Below are positions 44,114-53,831 of a stretch of 64,000 bases of DNA, in pieces (within the stretch, counting starts at the first letter, position 1; every line of letters begins with the position of its first letter). The translations under genes were made by a program, and so were the position numbers. Location: assembly GCF_010078385.1 (NCBI RefSeq), contig NZ_SIJC01000001.1, forward strand, positions 62,001-126,000, read 5' to 3'. The notes under the pieces are model-generated. The model had not been told where the DNA came from. It made no database searches and saw nothing but the letters and a program-made list of their open reading frames with translations. This DNA comes from Chengkuizengella sediminis. GTDB lineage: Bacteria > Bacillota > Bacilli > Paenibacillales > KCTC-33759.

Positions 44114-45646
44114 ATGAAATATGTTGTCCTCTTCTTAGTTTTACTTTTAATTGTGTCTTCAGTATCATTTGTTTATGCAAGTGGGGCTAGTTTAAACAGT
44201 GCCCCAACACCTGTAAATGTTGAAGATGTTCCAGGTACTTGGTATTTGGGTGGCGAACCTTTGGAAATTGATGAAAGTAAGTCCCCCATCGTATTTGTTC
44301 AAGGTTTACATGGGAATGCTAGGGATTGGTGGGAAGAAACTGTATATTACGGTGAAAATGATATGTATGATTATTTCTATTCCAATGGCTATCGTACTGC
44401 GTTTGTACAGTTAGAGGATGCAACGGGCGAAGATGCAGCTGACATGTGGGATAACGGTTTATTGCTTGCAGCAATGTTAGAGGAGATACATGATCATTTT
44501 GGTGAAAAAGTTAATATTGTTTCGCACAGTAAAGGTGGAGTGGATACACAAGCTGCATTAATACATTACGAAGCTTGGCCCTATGTTGATGATGTGATTA
44601 CTCTTAGCACTCCTCATTACGGAACACCTACAGCTGATTTAGCTTATAGCTGGTGGGCAAACTGGTTAGCAGATTTAATTGGACAGACAGATGATGGAAC
44701 TTATTCTATGCAAGTGGGTGAAATGGAGAAATTCAGATTATTAACGGATAATCATGAAAACGCTTTAAAAAATAATTATTATACAGCTTCAGGTACAGGA
44801 TGGGGTCCAATATTCTCTGCTCTTTGGTTTGGTGGAGCATATTTGTGGGAAGATAGTGATGGGCTAGTACCAGTATCGAGTACTCAGCTACCTTATGGGA
44901 CACATTTTTTAAGCGGTGGAGATGACGTAAATCACGATAATATTCGAATGGGATATATTTCTTTTGAAAGTATGGATCTAATATTAAGCAATTTAACTTC
45001 TTTCTCTCCTCCTTCTTTTTCTACAGGTGAAACAAATATTGAATCAACTTATGTACCTGAACAATTATTACGTGGAGATACATTACCCGTAAATCAATCT
45101 ATTGAAGAAGTAATTCCAGTGGAATCTGGTAATCATCAAGTGACTTTTCAAATATTAACAAGTGGAGAACATGTCGAAGTAACTCTATCCTCCCCAGAAG
45201 GAAAACAGTATACAGAAATATCAAAGCAGTTTAAATCCTACGATGAAAACCACATTTTCAAAGGCAGTTACAATCAAACCTTTGTAATAGACCAACCTGA
45301 TTCAGGTGATTGGACGATCACTATGAATAGTTCACAAAAAGATGCGTTTCTAATTATTACAAATTTTGAAGGCTCAAATGCACTTGATCTAAAATGGTCA
45401 CAGTTAGAAGAAAAAGCTAATCAAAAACCAAATAAAGAAAAAGATAAATCTAAAAAAGAAAAGAAATTGAAAATTGATAAAAAGATAAAAATAAATAAAC
45501 GGAAAAGCAACAACAACAAAAATTTAAACAAAGATATTCTAAATACTATTAATTCTGAATCAACCAATGTTACTTATGAAATAGTAGGTACTACTGAAGA
45601 TGGCGAAGTTTTTTATCGAACTGCTGTGAAGTCTTATTCTCAATAA
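44114..45646 (+). CDS. Secreted lipase (alpha/beta hydrolase) with Lys-rich linker
   Basis: A 510-residue secreted protein. Signal peptide is at 1-24 (cleavage near VYA-SGA). Lipase domain (about 30-300): oxyanion segment FVQGLHGNARDWW, nucleophile elbow VSHSKGGVDTQAAL, Asp in DSDGLVPVSS, His in DDVNHDNIRMG. Residues 320-420 form a beta-sandwich like pre-peptidase C-terminal domains (VTLSSPEGKQ, SGDWTITMNS). A Lys/Asn-rich linker (about 430-470) and a short tail follow, possibly cell-wall binding. AAAAGGGAGATG lies upstream of ATG. Candidate substrate: extracellular triglycerides or phospholipids. Confidence 0.82.
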   Translation: MKYVVLFLVLLLIVSSVSFVYASGASLNSAPTPVNVEDVPGTWYLGGEPLEIDESKSPIVFVQGLHGNARDWWEETVYYGENDMYDYFYSNGYRTAFVQLEDATGEDAADMWDNGLLLAAMLEEIHDHFGEKVNIVSHSKGGVDTQAALIHYEAWPYVDDVITLSTPHYGTPTADLAYSWWANWLADLIGQTDDGTYSMQVGEMEKFRLLTDNHENALKNNYYTASGTGWGPIFSALWFGGAYLWEDSDGLVPVSSTQLPYGTHFLSGGDDVNHDNIRMGYISFESMDLILSNLTSFSPPSFSTGETNIESTYVPEQLLRGDTLPVNQSIEEVIPVESGNHQVTFQILTSGEHVEVTLSSPEGKQYTEISKQFKSYDENHIFKGSYNQTFVIDQPDSGDWTITMNSSQKDAFLIITNFEGSNALDLKWSQLEEKANQKPNKEKDKSKKEKKLKIDKKIKINKRKSNNNKNLNKDILNTINSESTNVTYEIVGTTEDGEVFYRTAVKSYSQ

Positions 45647-45776
45647 AACAAATAAATAAAGAATGTTAAAATAACTCTAATAAAAAAAACTCTCCGATAA
45701 GCTAGCCTTAATGGCGAAAACAGAGGGATAGTTGTAGTCACAGGATGTGTTGATGTCAATGTTCACCCAGCAAAAA

Positions 45777-45811
45777 AACAGTCCGTTATTTCCCTCGTAT
45801 AACGGACTGTT
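45777..45811 (-). terminator. Perfect hairpin terminator, minus-strand T-run
   Basis: AACAGTCCGTTAT (45777-45789) pairs perfectly with ATAACGGACTGTT (45799-45811). A run of seven T follows on the minus strand. It lies between convergent lipase and TetR genes. Confidence 0.7.
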
Positions 45812-46046
45812 AAATCAATTATCACTATTCTACCAAAGGTAGATCAGCTTAGTTTATTATATACCTTTATTTTATGTTTAACAACTACATTCCATAAAAA
45901 TTCACACATATTTCAATTTATTTATAAAATAGTTCAAACATATTAATATATCTCTATCGCTTTACTGTATTAGTATACCATAGTATTCGCCAATAGTAAA
46001 AAATATGCCTGAATTATTTTTTTTTTGAACACATATGGACCTAAAA

Positions 46047-46090
46047 AAACAAATACCTGCACCTATTTTAGGTAAAGGTATTTGTTTTAA
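46047..46090. terminator. Bidirectional terminator
   Basis: AAACAAATACCT (46047-46058) pairs with AGGTATTTGTTT (46076-46087), with A- and T-runs at the outer ends. It serves the TetR gene on the minus strand. Confidence 0.75.
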
Positions 46091-46168
46091 GATTTGAAAG
46101 CATTCGATGATCGCTGTGATAGTTGATTTACATCAAAGATGTAATAAAATAAATAAATGATATTAACT

Positions 46169-46771
46169 TTAAAGTGGCTTACTAGTTAGAGTGAAATTAT
46201 AAACAGTCTGTTCAATTAAAGGAATTAAATCTCCTTCTTCTTTTAAAAAGTAATTTCCAGCTGCAATGTGAACCACAATAATACCATGCACCTGGTAATG
46301 TAAAAGTTTACTGTTTAAAACAAGTTGGTTATGATCTGAGGTTTTAAAATGATTTGGAAAAAAATCATTAAAAAGTAAATCATATATATCAAATCTAAAC
46401 TTATCCCATTCATCAGAAAATACTTCTGAATAGTCAGCTTTAAAACCCGCAGAAAAAAATTGCTTGTACAAATATACGTTAGATAAACCAAACTGTAGAT
46501 GCAATTTACAAATCCTCATTAACTTCTCTTTTGAATCTATATCATCACTTTTTGTAATTTCTTTTAAATCATACAACAACTTTTTCATTGGTGCTACAGC
46601 TAGTTTTTCTAAAATGTTTTTCTTGTCTTTAAAATGAAAATATATCGTTGCATGAGAGCAGTTTGCATTTTTACCTATTTCTCTAATAGTGACTTTTTCA
46701 AACCCTTTTTTTGAAAATAATTCTTCCGCTGCGATTAGAATACGTTGCCTAGTATGGATTTCAGTTTCCAA
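46169..46771 (-). CDS. TetR/AcrR-family transcriptional regulator
   Basis: A 200-residue repressor. The N-terminal HTH is RQRILIAAEELFSKKGFEKV, TIREIGKNANCSHATIYFHF (about residues 8-48). A ligand-binding helical domain follows. Start is TTG, with AGGGAG 9 bases upstream. Regulated genes are not obvious: the nearest genes on the same strand are the Rrf2 gene and the IDEAL gene upstream. Confidence 0.85.
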   Translation of the reverse strand: METEIHTRQRILIAAEELFSKKGFEKVTIREIGKNANCSHATIYFHFKDKKNILEKLAVAPMKKLLYDLKEITKSDDIDSKEKLMRICKLHLQFGLSNVYLYKQFFSAGFKADYSEVFSDEWDKFRFDIYDLLFNDFFPNHFKTSDHNQLVLNSKLLHYQVHGIIVVHIAAGNYFLKEEGDLIPLIEQTVYNFTLTSKPL

Positions 46772-47019
46772 GTTAGTTAACTCCCTTCTATCAGTCCCAA
46801 AATGAAAAATGACCTAAAACATTGTATGGTTAACTCTATCATAATACAATCATATAAAACTATCCATATAAATTTACTAGGTTTTATCTAATTTAATAAT
46901 ACACATAGTAAATTTTTAGTTGAAATTATATTATATTAGGTCGATTCATATAGGTAGAAAGTTACAACATAACAACATACTCGTTGATCAATTATTTAAC
47001 CTCGCTTAAATGAAAATAG

Positions 47020-47427
47020 TTAAGACTTTACCCTGTTTATAATGTCTTCAATTGTGAATTGACTTAAAAACTCACAGAGTTGTTTCTCTCCATCTGAAAA
47101 TATGCCATTTAACACAATTTGCATATTAGCTCCAATTATACAATGTTCATTTATTTTCGAACATTTAGGTTGTAAAGTACCTTCGGAGGTCATTATATAA
47201 ATATCTTTTAATGAAATCTCACTAGGATTTGTATTCAGAATGAATCCTCCTCCAGCACCTTCCTTTGATTTAATGTAACCATTTTTTCTAAGAATACTTA
47301 ATACTTTCCGTATTCTCACTGGATGAACTGATGCACTTTCAGCGAGGCAATCACTAGTAGACATTTTATCCGGTAATATCGAAAGATAAGCTAGGCTGTG
47401 TACAGCTAATGTAAATTCACTGTTCAT
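47020..47427 (-). CDS. Rrf2-family transcriptional regulator
   Basis: A 135-residue regulator with the Rrf2 winged helix: LAVHSLAYLSILPDKMSTSD, SVHPVRIRKVLSILRKNGYI, KSKEGAGGGFILN. The cysteines C125, C150-type of Fe-S members (IscR, NsrR) are represented only by PKCSKINEHCII, so ligand type is uncertain; it resembles YwnA-type members. Reads 64 bases after the IDEAL gene on the same strand, possibly one transcript. Confidence 0.82.
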   Translation of the reverse strand: MNSEFTLAVHSLAYLSILPDKMSTSDCLAESASVHPVRIRKVLSILRKNGYIKSKEGAGGGFILNTNPSEISLKDIYIMTSEGTLQPKCSKINEHCIIGANMQIVLNGIFSDGEKQLCEFLSQFTIEDIINRVKS

Positions 47428-47491
47428 TTATAGTGCTCCTCCTTTGTTACACTGCTAATCTTATCGAGTTGTTTTATCGTTGTCAATCGAA

Positions 47492-47854
47492 TTATATTCG
47501 ATGATATCCCTCTCCTCTAGTAAAATTAATTACTTCTAGGTTAGTCAGTTTGTCATGGATTGATCGTAATTCATGAAGTTGATTCGTATACTTTATAAAA
47601 TCATCTTCATTTTTTTCTATCAAAGCAATATCAATTAAATTTAAAATATTTCCTTCAAAATATAAGTCAGATGGATCCATTGTAGTTATTTTATTAGTTG
47701 AAATTTTTACTTTACGATTTATTAAATATGGATTATCACTTTGAACAATATATATATTAGCCATTGTATCCTTTATTCTTTCTACATAACCAATGAAAAA
47801 CTCATCTTCCTTGCTGACTCCTTTTACCCAATCTCCTACATTAAACAATTTCAT
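47492..47854 (-). CDS. IDEAL-domain protein with N-terminal SH3/KOW-like part
   Basis: A 120-residue protein. Residues 1-65 look like a small beta-barrel (NVGDWVKGVSKEDEFFIGYV, ERIKDTMANIYIVQS). Residues 68-95 form an IDEAL motif (ILNLIDIALIEKNEDDFIKY), a short helix pair common in small Bacillales proteins such as ComK-adaptor-type factors. AAAGGGGAG precedes ATG. Two matched inverted-repeat sites lie upstream. Function unknown. Confidence 0.7.
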   Translation of the reverse strand: MKLFNVGDWVKGVSKEDEFFIGYVERIKDTMANIYIVQSDNPYLINRKVKISTNKITTMDPSDLYFEGNILNLIDIALIEKNEDDFIKYTNQLHELRSIHDKLTNLEVINFTRGEGYHRI

Positions 47855-47889
47855 TATAATACTCCCCTTTCAATAAGTTGAACTTAATA

Positions 47890-47912
47890 CTGTAATGTTT
47901 TATATAACAGTT
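47890..47912. promoter_or_regulatory. Candidate operator, distal or proximal site 1
   Basis: ACTGT, 13 bases, ACAGT. Its extension TACTGTAAT recurs in site 2. It lies 36 bases before the IDEAL gene start, inside the likely promoter. Confidence 0.45.
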
Positions 47913-47952
47913 TAGAGAAAAAAATATTCCCCAAACTGATCATTTTATTTAT

Positions 47953-47975
47953 ACTGTAATTATAAACATTACAGT
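47953..47975. promoter_or_regulatory. Candidate operator, site 2
   Basis: ACTGTAAT-7 bases-ATTACAGT, perfect arms, with the same ACTGT-13-ACAGT spacing as site 1. Centres are 63 bases apart, six helical turns. The unknown regulator may be the neighbouring Rrf2 or TetR protein. Confidence 0.5.
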
Positions 47976-48261
47976 ACCAAATTGTCAATGGTCACTTCAC
48001 CAAACTTTAGAATGAATAATCTATTCTATTTAATTTATATTTAAACAGCTGTAAAAAAATTTTTTAGCATACAATTTTGAATTGTTATTACTTTATAAAA
48101 TAATATCATTGTGTTCTTATACCTCTTATATTATAATAATTTAAACAAACTGTATGCTTATAAAATTGCAGTATCATATTTTATGACTTTGTAATTTTTT
48201 TTGTATTAAAATGAAAGCGTTTTAATACTCTAAATATTACATTAACATTACACAAAATGTC

Positions 48262-48290
48262 TTGTAAAATATGAAGTACTGTATTATATT
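48262..48290 (+). promoter_or_regulatory. Possible promoter of the aap operon
   Basis: TTGTAA (48262-48267), 17 bases, TATATT (48285-48290). It is the best-spaced pair in the 480-base AT-rich gap before the transporter. Weak by sequence. No riboswitch fold was recognised in this gap. Confidence 0.3.
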
Positions 48291-48460
48291 AGTATGTAGA
48301 AGTGACATTTATCACGTCTATTTCCTTTCATTCAATGTAACTATTATGTAAGTATTGTTATGTCTTTTAAATAAATATTTATACATTTTAATAAAATTTG
48401 AATGAAAGAAATATGGTAAACATAATGTTACTAGTAAAATATATTTATAGGGGGATTAAA

Positions 48461-49513
48461 ATGAAAAAGAGTATATTGGTATTATTAAGTGTATTTTTAT
48501 TAGCTTCTATTGCATTAGTTGGTTGTTCAAGTAGTGAAGAAACAGAAACTTCTCAATCAGTATTAGATCAAATTAAAGAAAGAGGAACATTAAACGCTGG
48601 TGTAAATGGTGAACTTCCTGGATTTAGTTATTTAGAAGGTGGAGATTATGTAGGTTTTGATGTTGATTTTGCTAAAGCTGTAGCCGCTGCTATATTAGGC
48701 GATGCAAATGCTGTTGAATTCTCACCTCTGACAGCTTCTGAGCGTTTTACAGCTCTTCAAACTGGATCAATCGACTTACTATCACGTAATACGACTTGGA
48801 CTACTTCTCGTGATGTTGACCTTGGATTAAACTTCGGTGGAGTTACATTTTATGATGGTCAAGGTATGATGGTTCGTGCCGATAGTGGTGTTAATACGTT
48901 AACTGATATGAACGGTATGATCATTGCGGTTGAAACAGGTACAACTACTGAATTAAACCTTGCTGACCAAATGGCTAAACTTGGTGTCAGCTATGAACCA
49001 CAAACATTTGATAATCAAGAAGCTGCAATCGCTGCTTTAGAAGCTGGTTCAGTAGATGCGTTTACAACAGATAAATCTGGTTTAGTTTCTAGATTGTCAA
49101 CAATTTCAAACTCAAGTGCATATAAGATTCTAGACGACACAATGTCTAAAGAACCATTAGGTCCTGTCGTTGCAGGTGGGGACGATAAAATGGCTGATTT
49201 AACAAGATGGGTATTAAATGCTCTGATTCAAGCTGAAGAATTAGGTATTACTTCTGAAAATGTAGATTCTTTCTTAGATAGTGACGATCCAGTTATTCAA
49301 CGTTTATTAGGTATTGGTGAAGATGAAAATGGTAGTTTAGGAGCACAACTTGAAGTAAGTTCTAAATTTGCTTATGAGGCAATAAAGCAAGTTGGTAACT
49401 ATGGAGAGATTTTCGAACGTCATTTAGGTGAAAACACCGTATTCAACTTAGACCGTGGACTAAATGATCTATACACTAATGGTGGATTATTGTACTCACC
49501 TCCATTCCGTTAA
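48461..49513 (+). CDS. aapJ: General L-amino-acid ABC transporter, binding lipoprotein (AapJ-like)
   Basis: About 350 residues. Lipoprotein signal ends at lipobox ALVGC. The ligand-binding part (KERGTLNAGVNGELPGFSYL, GDYVGFDVDFAKAVAAAILG, SIDLLSRNTTWTTSRD) is that of the AapJ/BztA group, whose C-terminus with NLDRGLNDLYTNGGLLYSPP is characteristic. ATG 48461 is chosen because GGGGGAT lies 7 bases upstream; the longer frame has none. First gene of aapJQMP. The 91-base gap to aapQ carries a hairpin that would reduce downstream expression. Confidence 0.88.
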   Translation: MKKSILVLLSVFLLASIALVGCSSSEETETSQSVLDQIKERGTLNAGVNGELPGFSYLEGGDYVGFDVDFAKAVAAAILGDANAVEFSPLTASERFTALQTGSIDLLSRNTTWTTSRDVDLGLNFGGVTFYDGQGMMVRADSGVNTLTDMNGMIIAVETGTTTELNLADQMAKLGVSYEPQTFDNQEAAIAALEAGSVDAFTTDKSGLVSRLSTISNSSAYKILDDTMSKEPLGPVVAGGDDKMADLTRWVLNALIQAEELGITSENVDSFLDSDDPVIQRLLGIGEDENGSLGAQLEVSSKFAYEAIKQVGNYGEIFERHLGENTVFNLDRGLNDLYTNGGLLYSPPFR

Positions 49514-49544
49514 TAAAACATTTAGCTCTATATTCATTTTTAAT

Positions 49545-49578
49545 AGGTCTGCTTTCACTTTTGAGCAGACCTTATTTT
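49545..49578 (+). terminator. Attenuating terminator between aapJ and aapQ
   Basis: AGGTCTGCT (49545-49553) pairs perfectly with AGCAGACCT (49564-49572), followed by TATTTTAT. Partial termination here would give more binding protein than permease. Confidence 0.7.
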
Positions 49579-49603
49579 ATACATTTGTGAGGTGACTTAA
49601 TAG

Positions 49604-50776
49604 ATGAAAAAAGAAAATTCAACAGCTACCCCTTTCTGGCGCGATACAAGAATCATTCCTATCTTATTACAAATACTGTTTGTAGTTATTGTGGTTATCA
49701 TTGGGTCTTTTCTTTTTACAAACGCCATGAATGGTTTAGAGAAATTAGGGATTGAATTAGGTTTCGAATTTTTATCAAACACTGCTTATTTTGATATTGG
49801 TGATAAAGCGATTGAGTTTACACCACAAGATTCATATTCCAGAGCCTACTTGGTAGGGATTGTAAATACTATTAAAATCGGTGTTGTAGGGATTATTTTA
49901 GCTAGTATAGTAGGGATCATTGTAGGGATCTCTAGATTATCTAATAACTGGTTACTGAGAAAAGTATCAACCGTATATGTTGAAATTTTTAGAAATACTC
50001 CGCTTTTAGTGCAAATATTTATTTGGTATTATGCGGTCATCCTTCCACTTCCTTTAATAGAAGAAAAATTCAATGTGGGGCCGATTTTTATAAGTAATAG
50101 AGGTACAGCATTACCGTGGTTTAATGCTACATCTGGGTCAACCATATGGATTATATTATCTTTTGTAGGATTAATTGCTGCAGTTGTCATCCGTTCACGA
50201 TTAATCAAAAAACAAATTGAAACGGGTAATAATACACGTTCTAGTTTGTGGTCTATAGCTGTGTTCATTGGAATGTTGCTTATTGCGTTACTGATCACAA
50301 GAAGTGCTCCATTCACCTTAGAAAACCCAACTATTGCTGGTAGATTGTATGAGGGGGGTTATATACTAAAACCTGGATTTGAAGCAATGTTAATTGCATT
50401 AGTTGTATATACATCCACATATATAGCTGAAATTGTTCGTGGCGGTATCCAAGCTATATCTAAAGGACAGGTGGAAGCTTCAAAAGCACTTGGTTTGAAA
50501 AATAGCACAACAATGAGTAAAGTTATTTTTCCACAAGCGATAAGAATAATTATTCCACCAGTCACAAGCCAGTATTTGAATTTAATTAAAAACTCAAGTT
50601 TAGCAATGGCGGTTGGTTTTCCTGATTTAGTTTACGTAAGTAACACTGTTCTAAACCAAACTGGTAAAGCAATTGAAAATATTACATTAGTCATATTAAT
50701 ATATTTGACTTTAAGTGTAATCACTTCGATCATCATGAATATATTCAATAAAAAATTCCAACTGGTGGAAAGGTAG
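49604..50776 (+). CDS. aapQ: Amino-acid ABC transporter permease AapQ-like
   Basis: A 390-residue permease with an N-terminal helix, then the transport domain of HisM/GlnP type. The EAA-loop signature is VEASKALGLKNSTTMSKVIF, PQAIRIIIPP (about residues 290-320). FRNTPLLVQIFIWYYAVILP is the family block after helix 3. GAGGTG lies 8 bases before ATG. Pairs with AapM to form the channel. Stop and next gene are separated by 9 bases. Confidence 0.88.
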   Translation: MKKENSTATPFWRDTRIIPILLQILFVVIVVIIGSFLFTNAMNGLEKLGIELGFEFLSNTAYFDIGDKAIEFTPQDSYSRAYLVGIVNTIKIGVVGIILASIVGIIVGISRLSNNWLLRKVSTVYVEIFRNTPLLVQIFIWYYAVILPLPLIEEKFNVGPIFISNRGTALPWFNATSGSTIWIILSFVGLIAAVVIRSRLIKKQIETGNNTRSSLWSIAVFIGMLLIALLITRSAPFTLENPTIAGRLYEGGYILKPGFEAMLIALVVYTSTYIAEIVRGGIQAISKGQVEASKALGLKNSTTMSKVIFPQAIRIIIPPVTSQYLNLIKNSSLAMAVGFPDLVYVSNTVLNQTGKAIENITLVILIYLTLSVITSIIMNIFNKKFQLVER

Positions 50777-50785
50777 GTGCCAAAT

Positions 50786-51991
50786 ATGAGCGAACAAATG
50801 AATGTAAAACAACCTCAAAAAAAGGCTGAAACTCCACCACCTAAAACTTCAGTTGGAGTGATTGGTTGGTTAAGACAAAACCTATTCAGTAGCTGGGCAA
50901 ACACATTATTAACAGTTATTATCTCAATCGCAGCTTATTTTATACTTAAGGGTGCTTTCACATGGGTATTAATTGATGCTGAATGGCATGTTATATCAAA
51001 TGAATTAAAATTTTTATTAGTTGGCAGATATCCAGAAGAAGATGTTTGGAGAATATGGACTTTACTACTATTTTTCCATGCACTACTTGGTTTGTCATGG
51101 GGATTTGGAAAAGGGATTATGAATAGCATTGCGTTCACGATTGGTGGTTTGTTATTCGTCTCAATGTTACTTCCATTTATTGAACTCTCTAGTCGACTAT
51201 GGATTATTGCAAACCTAGCTACATTACTCTCTTTCTTTTATATAGGACACAAATTTCCAAAGGTTAAGAAGATCACTTATATTGGTTGGTTCCTTTCATT
51301 TCCATTCGTTATCTTCTTCATTAGTGGACTTGGAATATTACCGTCAGTAAGTACGAATCTATGGGGCGGATTTATGTTAAATATCCTTCTAGCTGTTGTT
51401 GCTATCGTATGCTCCTTCCCATTAGGAATTTTGTTAGCCTTAGGTCGTAGAAGTAAATTACCTATTATAAAATATTTCTGTATTATTTATATCGAAGTAA
51501 TTCGTGGAATCCCTTTGATTACTGTATTATTTATGGCCAAGTTCATGCTTCCATTATTTACAGGTGGTATTGAAATCAATGATGTTGTTGGAGCAATGGT
51601 TGCACTAACTATGTTTAGCTCTGCTTATATGGCTGAAAATGTAAGAGGTGGTTTACAATCACTTCCAATAGGACAATTCGAGGCTTCACAAGCATTAGGT
51701 TTAAACTCTACGTACACGACGATTTTTATTGTCTTGCCACAAGCATTAAAAGCAGTAATCCCAGCCATTGTCGGACAGTATATTGCTATATTCAAAGATA
51801 CAACTCTTGTTCTAATTATTGGATTATTAGATGTTTTAGAAATTGGTTTATCTATGATCGCAAAACCAGAATATATAGGTTTAGATTTAGAAGTTCTAGT
51901 ATTCGGTGCAGTTGTATTCTTTATCTTCTGTTACTTAATGGCTCATGTGAGTCGCAGATTAGAAAAATCACTTAGTGTAGGAAATCGTTAA
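50786..51991 (+). CDS. aapM: Amino-acid ABC transporter permease AapM-like
   Basis: About 401 residues; extra N-terminal helices, then a GlnP-type domain with [20 protein letters not shown] and [20 protein letters not shown] (EAA loop). ATG 50786 follows AGGTAGGTG by 8 bases; GTG 50777 overlaps that site. Long N-terminal regions are usual for AapM/BztC. Shares the operon with AapQ and AapP. Confidence 0.88.
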   Translation: MSEQMNVKQPQKKAETPPPKTSVGVIGWLRQNLFSSWANTLLTVIISIAAYFILKGAFTWVLIDAEWHVISNELKFLLVGRYPEEDVWRIWTLLLFFHALLGLSWGFGKGIMNSIAFTIGGLLFVSMLLPFIELSSRLWIIANLATLLSFFYIGHKFPKVKKITYIGWFLSFPFVIFFISGLGILPSVSTNLWGGFMLNILLAVVAIVCSFPLGILLALGRRSKLPIIKYFCIIYIEVIRGIPLITVLFMAKFMLPLFTGGIEINDVVGAMVALTMFSSAYMAENVRGGLQSLPIGQFEASQALGLNSTYTTIFIVLPQALKAVIPAIVGQYIAIFKDTTLVLIIGLLDVLEIGLSMIAKPEYIGLDLEVLVFGAVVFFIFCYLMAHVSRRLEKSLSVGNR

Positions 51992-52004
51992 AGGAGGTCT
52001 CAAT

Positions 52005-52775
52005 ATGTTAGATGAAAAAAACTTACAGAAACCACTAGAAGACCGTGAAGATATTATAGTTGTTAAGGACTTAAATAAATGGTATGGAAAACATCATGTA
52101 TTAAAGGATGTAGATGTCAACGTAAAGCAAGGTGAAGTAGTTGTTATCCTTGGCCCTTCCGGTTCAGGTAAATCTACATTCATTAGAACTATCAATGCAT
52201 TAGAGGAATTTCAAAAAGGTGAAATTATTGTTGATGAAATAAACCTATCTCATGATGTATCTAATATTGATGCGATACGTAAAGAAACAGGTATGGTATT
52301 CCAGCAATTTAACCTCTTTCCTCATATGACCATTCTTAAAAATATTACTCTAGCTCCAATTTGGGTACGTAAATGGAAACGCGAGAAGGCAGAGAAAGTT
52401 GCAATGGAATTATTAGAAAGAGTAGGTATACCAGAGCAAGCACATAAATTTCCTGGTCAGTTATCTGGAGGGCAACAGCAACGTGTAGCTATTGCTAGAG
52501 CATTAGCTATGCAACCAAGAATTATGTTATTCGATGAACCTACCTCTGCTTTAGACCCTGAAATGATTAAAGAGGTTTTAGATGTTATGAAAACATTAGC
52601 AAAATCAGGTATGACGATGCTAGTTGTTACTCATGAGATGAACTTTGCTCGAGAGGTTGCAGATCGTATTATCTTGTTCGATGATGGAGAAATTATTGAA
52701 GAAGGTACACCAACAGAGTTATTTGATAATCCAAAACATGAACGTACAAAATTGTTCTTATCTCAAATTTTATAA
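52005..52775 (+). CDS. aapP: Amino-acid ABC transporter ATPase AapP-like
   Basis: A 256-residue ATP-binding subunit. Walker A is [10 protein letters not shown]-loop [10 protein letters not shown], signature LSGGQQQR, Walker [16 protein letters not shown]-loop VVTHEM. It drives uptake of a broad range of L-amino acids with AapQM. AAAGGAGGT lies 6 bases before ATG. Last gene of the operon, with a terminator 15 bases after. Confidence 0.92.
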   Translation: MLDEKNLQKPLEDREDIIVVKDLNKWYGKHHVLKDVDVNVKQGEVVVILGPSGSGKSTFIRTINALEEFQKGEIIVDEINLSHDVSNIDAIRKETGMVFQQFNLFPHMTILKNITLAPIWVRKWKREKAEKVAMELLERVGIPEQAHKFPGQLSGGQQQRVAIARALAMQPRIMLFDEPTSALDPEMIKEVLDVMKTLAKSGMTMLVVTHEMNFAREVADRIILFDDGEIIEEGTPTELFDNPKHERTKLFLSQIL

Positions 52776-52789
52776 GTGAAATTTAAATA

Positions 52790-52818
52790 AAAAACCCCTA
52801 AGAACTTGGGGTTTTTTA
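52790..52818. terminator. Bidirectional terminator between aapP and tdh
   Basis: AAAACCCC-TAAG pairs with CTTGGGGTTTT (52791-52814), with T-run after and A-run before. Serves both convergent genes. Confidence 0.85.
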
Positions 52819-52840
52819 TTTATTCAGAAATTTTGTTTTA

Positions 52841-53797
52841 TTAAGAAAATGACAATTGCTCTTTATTTATTTTTTCAAGCATATCTTTCGTCAATTTCGC
52901 AAGGTCATATTCAGCTTTAAAACCCCATTCTTCTTTAGCACAAGTTGCATCAATTGAATTTGGCCAGCTTTCAGCAATAGACTGTTTAATGGAATCAACT
53001 TGATAATTCATCGTAAATGAAGGAATGTATTTCTTAATTTCTACTTCAAAATCTTCAGGAGCAACACTCATTGCTGTAACGTTAAATGCATTTCTGTGTA
53101 AAAGTTGGGAAGAATCAGCTTCCATTAAGTCAATAATTGCCTGAATGGCATCGGGCATATACATCATATCCATATAGGTCCCTTTGTCAATATATGAAGT
53201 ATAGCTCTTATTTTTTATTGCATTATAAAAAATCTCTACAGCATAATCTGTAGTCCCTCCCCCTGGTAAAGTGCCATAAGAAATAAGTCCAGGGAAACGC
53301 AATCCTCTTGTATCTACACCAAACTTTTGAAAGTAATAATCACACAATAACTCACCAGAAACCTTATTTACTCCATACATCGTTGTAGGTCTTAAAATTG
53401 TATCTTGAGGTGTATGATTTGCTGGTGTTGTAGGTCCGAAAACTCCAATTGAACTTGGAGTGAAAAGTTGTAAATTCAATTCTCTAGCTACTTCTAATGC
53501 ATTCATTAAACTTCCCATATTTAAATTCCATGCAAGTAATGGTTTTTGCTCCGCCGTCGCTGACAATAAAGCGACTAAATGAATTAGAGTGTCAACTTTA
53601 TACTTTTTCGTGATTTGATACATTTTTTGTTCATCCGTTACATCTAACAATTCAAATGGACCAGATGTTACCACTATACTATCATTTTTACGAATATCTG
53701 TTGCAATCACATTGTTGGCCCCATATAATTTCCTTAATTTTAAAACGAGTTCAGAACCAATCTGACCTAAAGCCCCAGTAATCAGAATTTTTTTCAT
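52841..53797 (-). CDS. tdh: L-threonine 3-dehydrogenase, SDR (epimerase-like) type
   Basis: A 318-residue NAD-dependent enzyme of the extended short-chain dehydrogenase type. The NAD motif is [14 protein letters not shown] and the catalytic pair is in [10 protein letters not shown] (Tyr-x3-Lys). [20 protein letters not shown] and [12 protein letters not shown] are typical of the threonine dehydrogenase subgroup. It oxidises L-threonine to 2-amino-3-oxobutyrate, which the neighbouring Kbl cleaves. AGGAGGG lies 7 bases before ATG 53797. Second gene of the kbl-tdh operon; gap 34 bases. Confidence 0.88.
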   Translation of the reverse strand: MKKILITGALGQIGSELVLKLRKLYGANNVIATDIRKNDSIVVTSGPFELLDVTDEQKMYQITKKYKVDTLIHLVALLSATAEQKPLLAWNLNMGSLMNALEVARELNLQLFTPSSIGVFGPTTPANHTPQDTILRPTTMYGVNKVSGELLCDYYFQKFGVDTRGLRFPGLISYGTLPGGGTTDYAVEIFYNAIKNKSYTSYIDKGTYMDMMYMPDAIQAIIDLMEADSSQLLHRNAFNVTAMSVAPEDFEVEIKKYIPSFTMNYQVDSIKQSIAESWPNSIDATCAKEEWGFKAEYDLAKLTKDMLEKINKEQLSFS

Positions 53798-53831
53798 CAC
53801 TTATCCCTCCTTTGTGAATGTATTATTAAAG

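Noticed and set aside
45736..45775. VDVNVHPAKK, resembling a MutL motif
   Set aside because: Only about ten residues match and no other MutL sequence is nearby; chance or an untraceable fragment.
47880..48460. Riboswitch or T-box before the amino-acid transporter
   Set aside because: No T-box motif, no conserved aptamer core and no terminator hairpin before aapJ; only AT-rich DNA.
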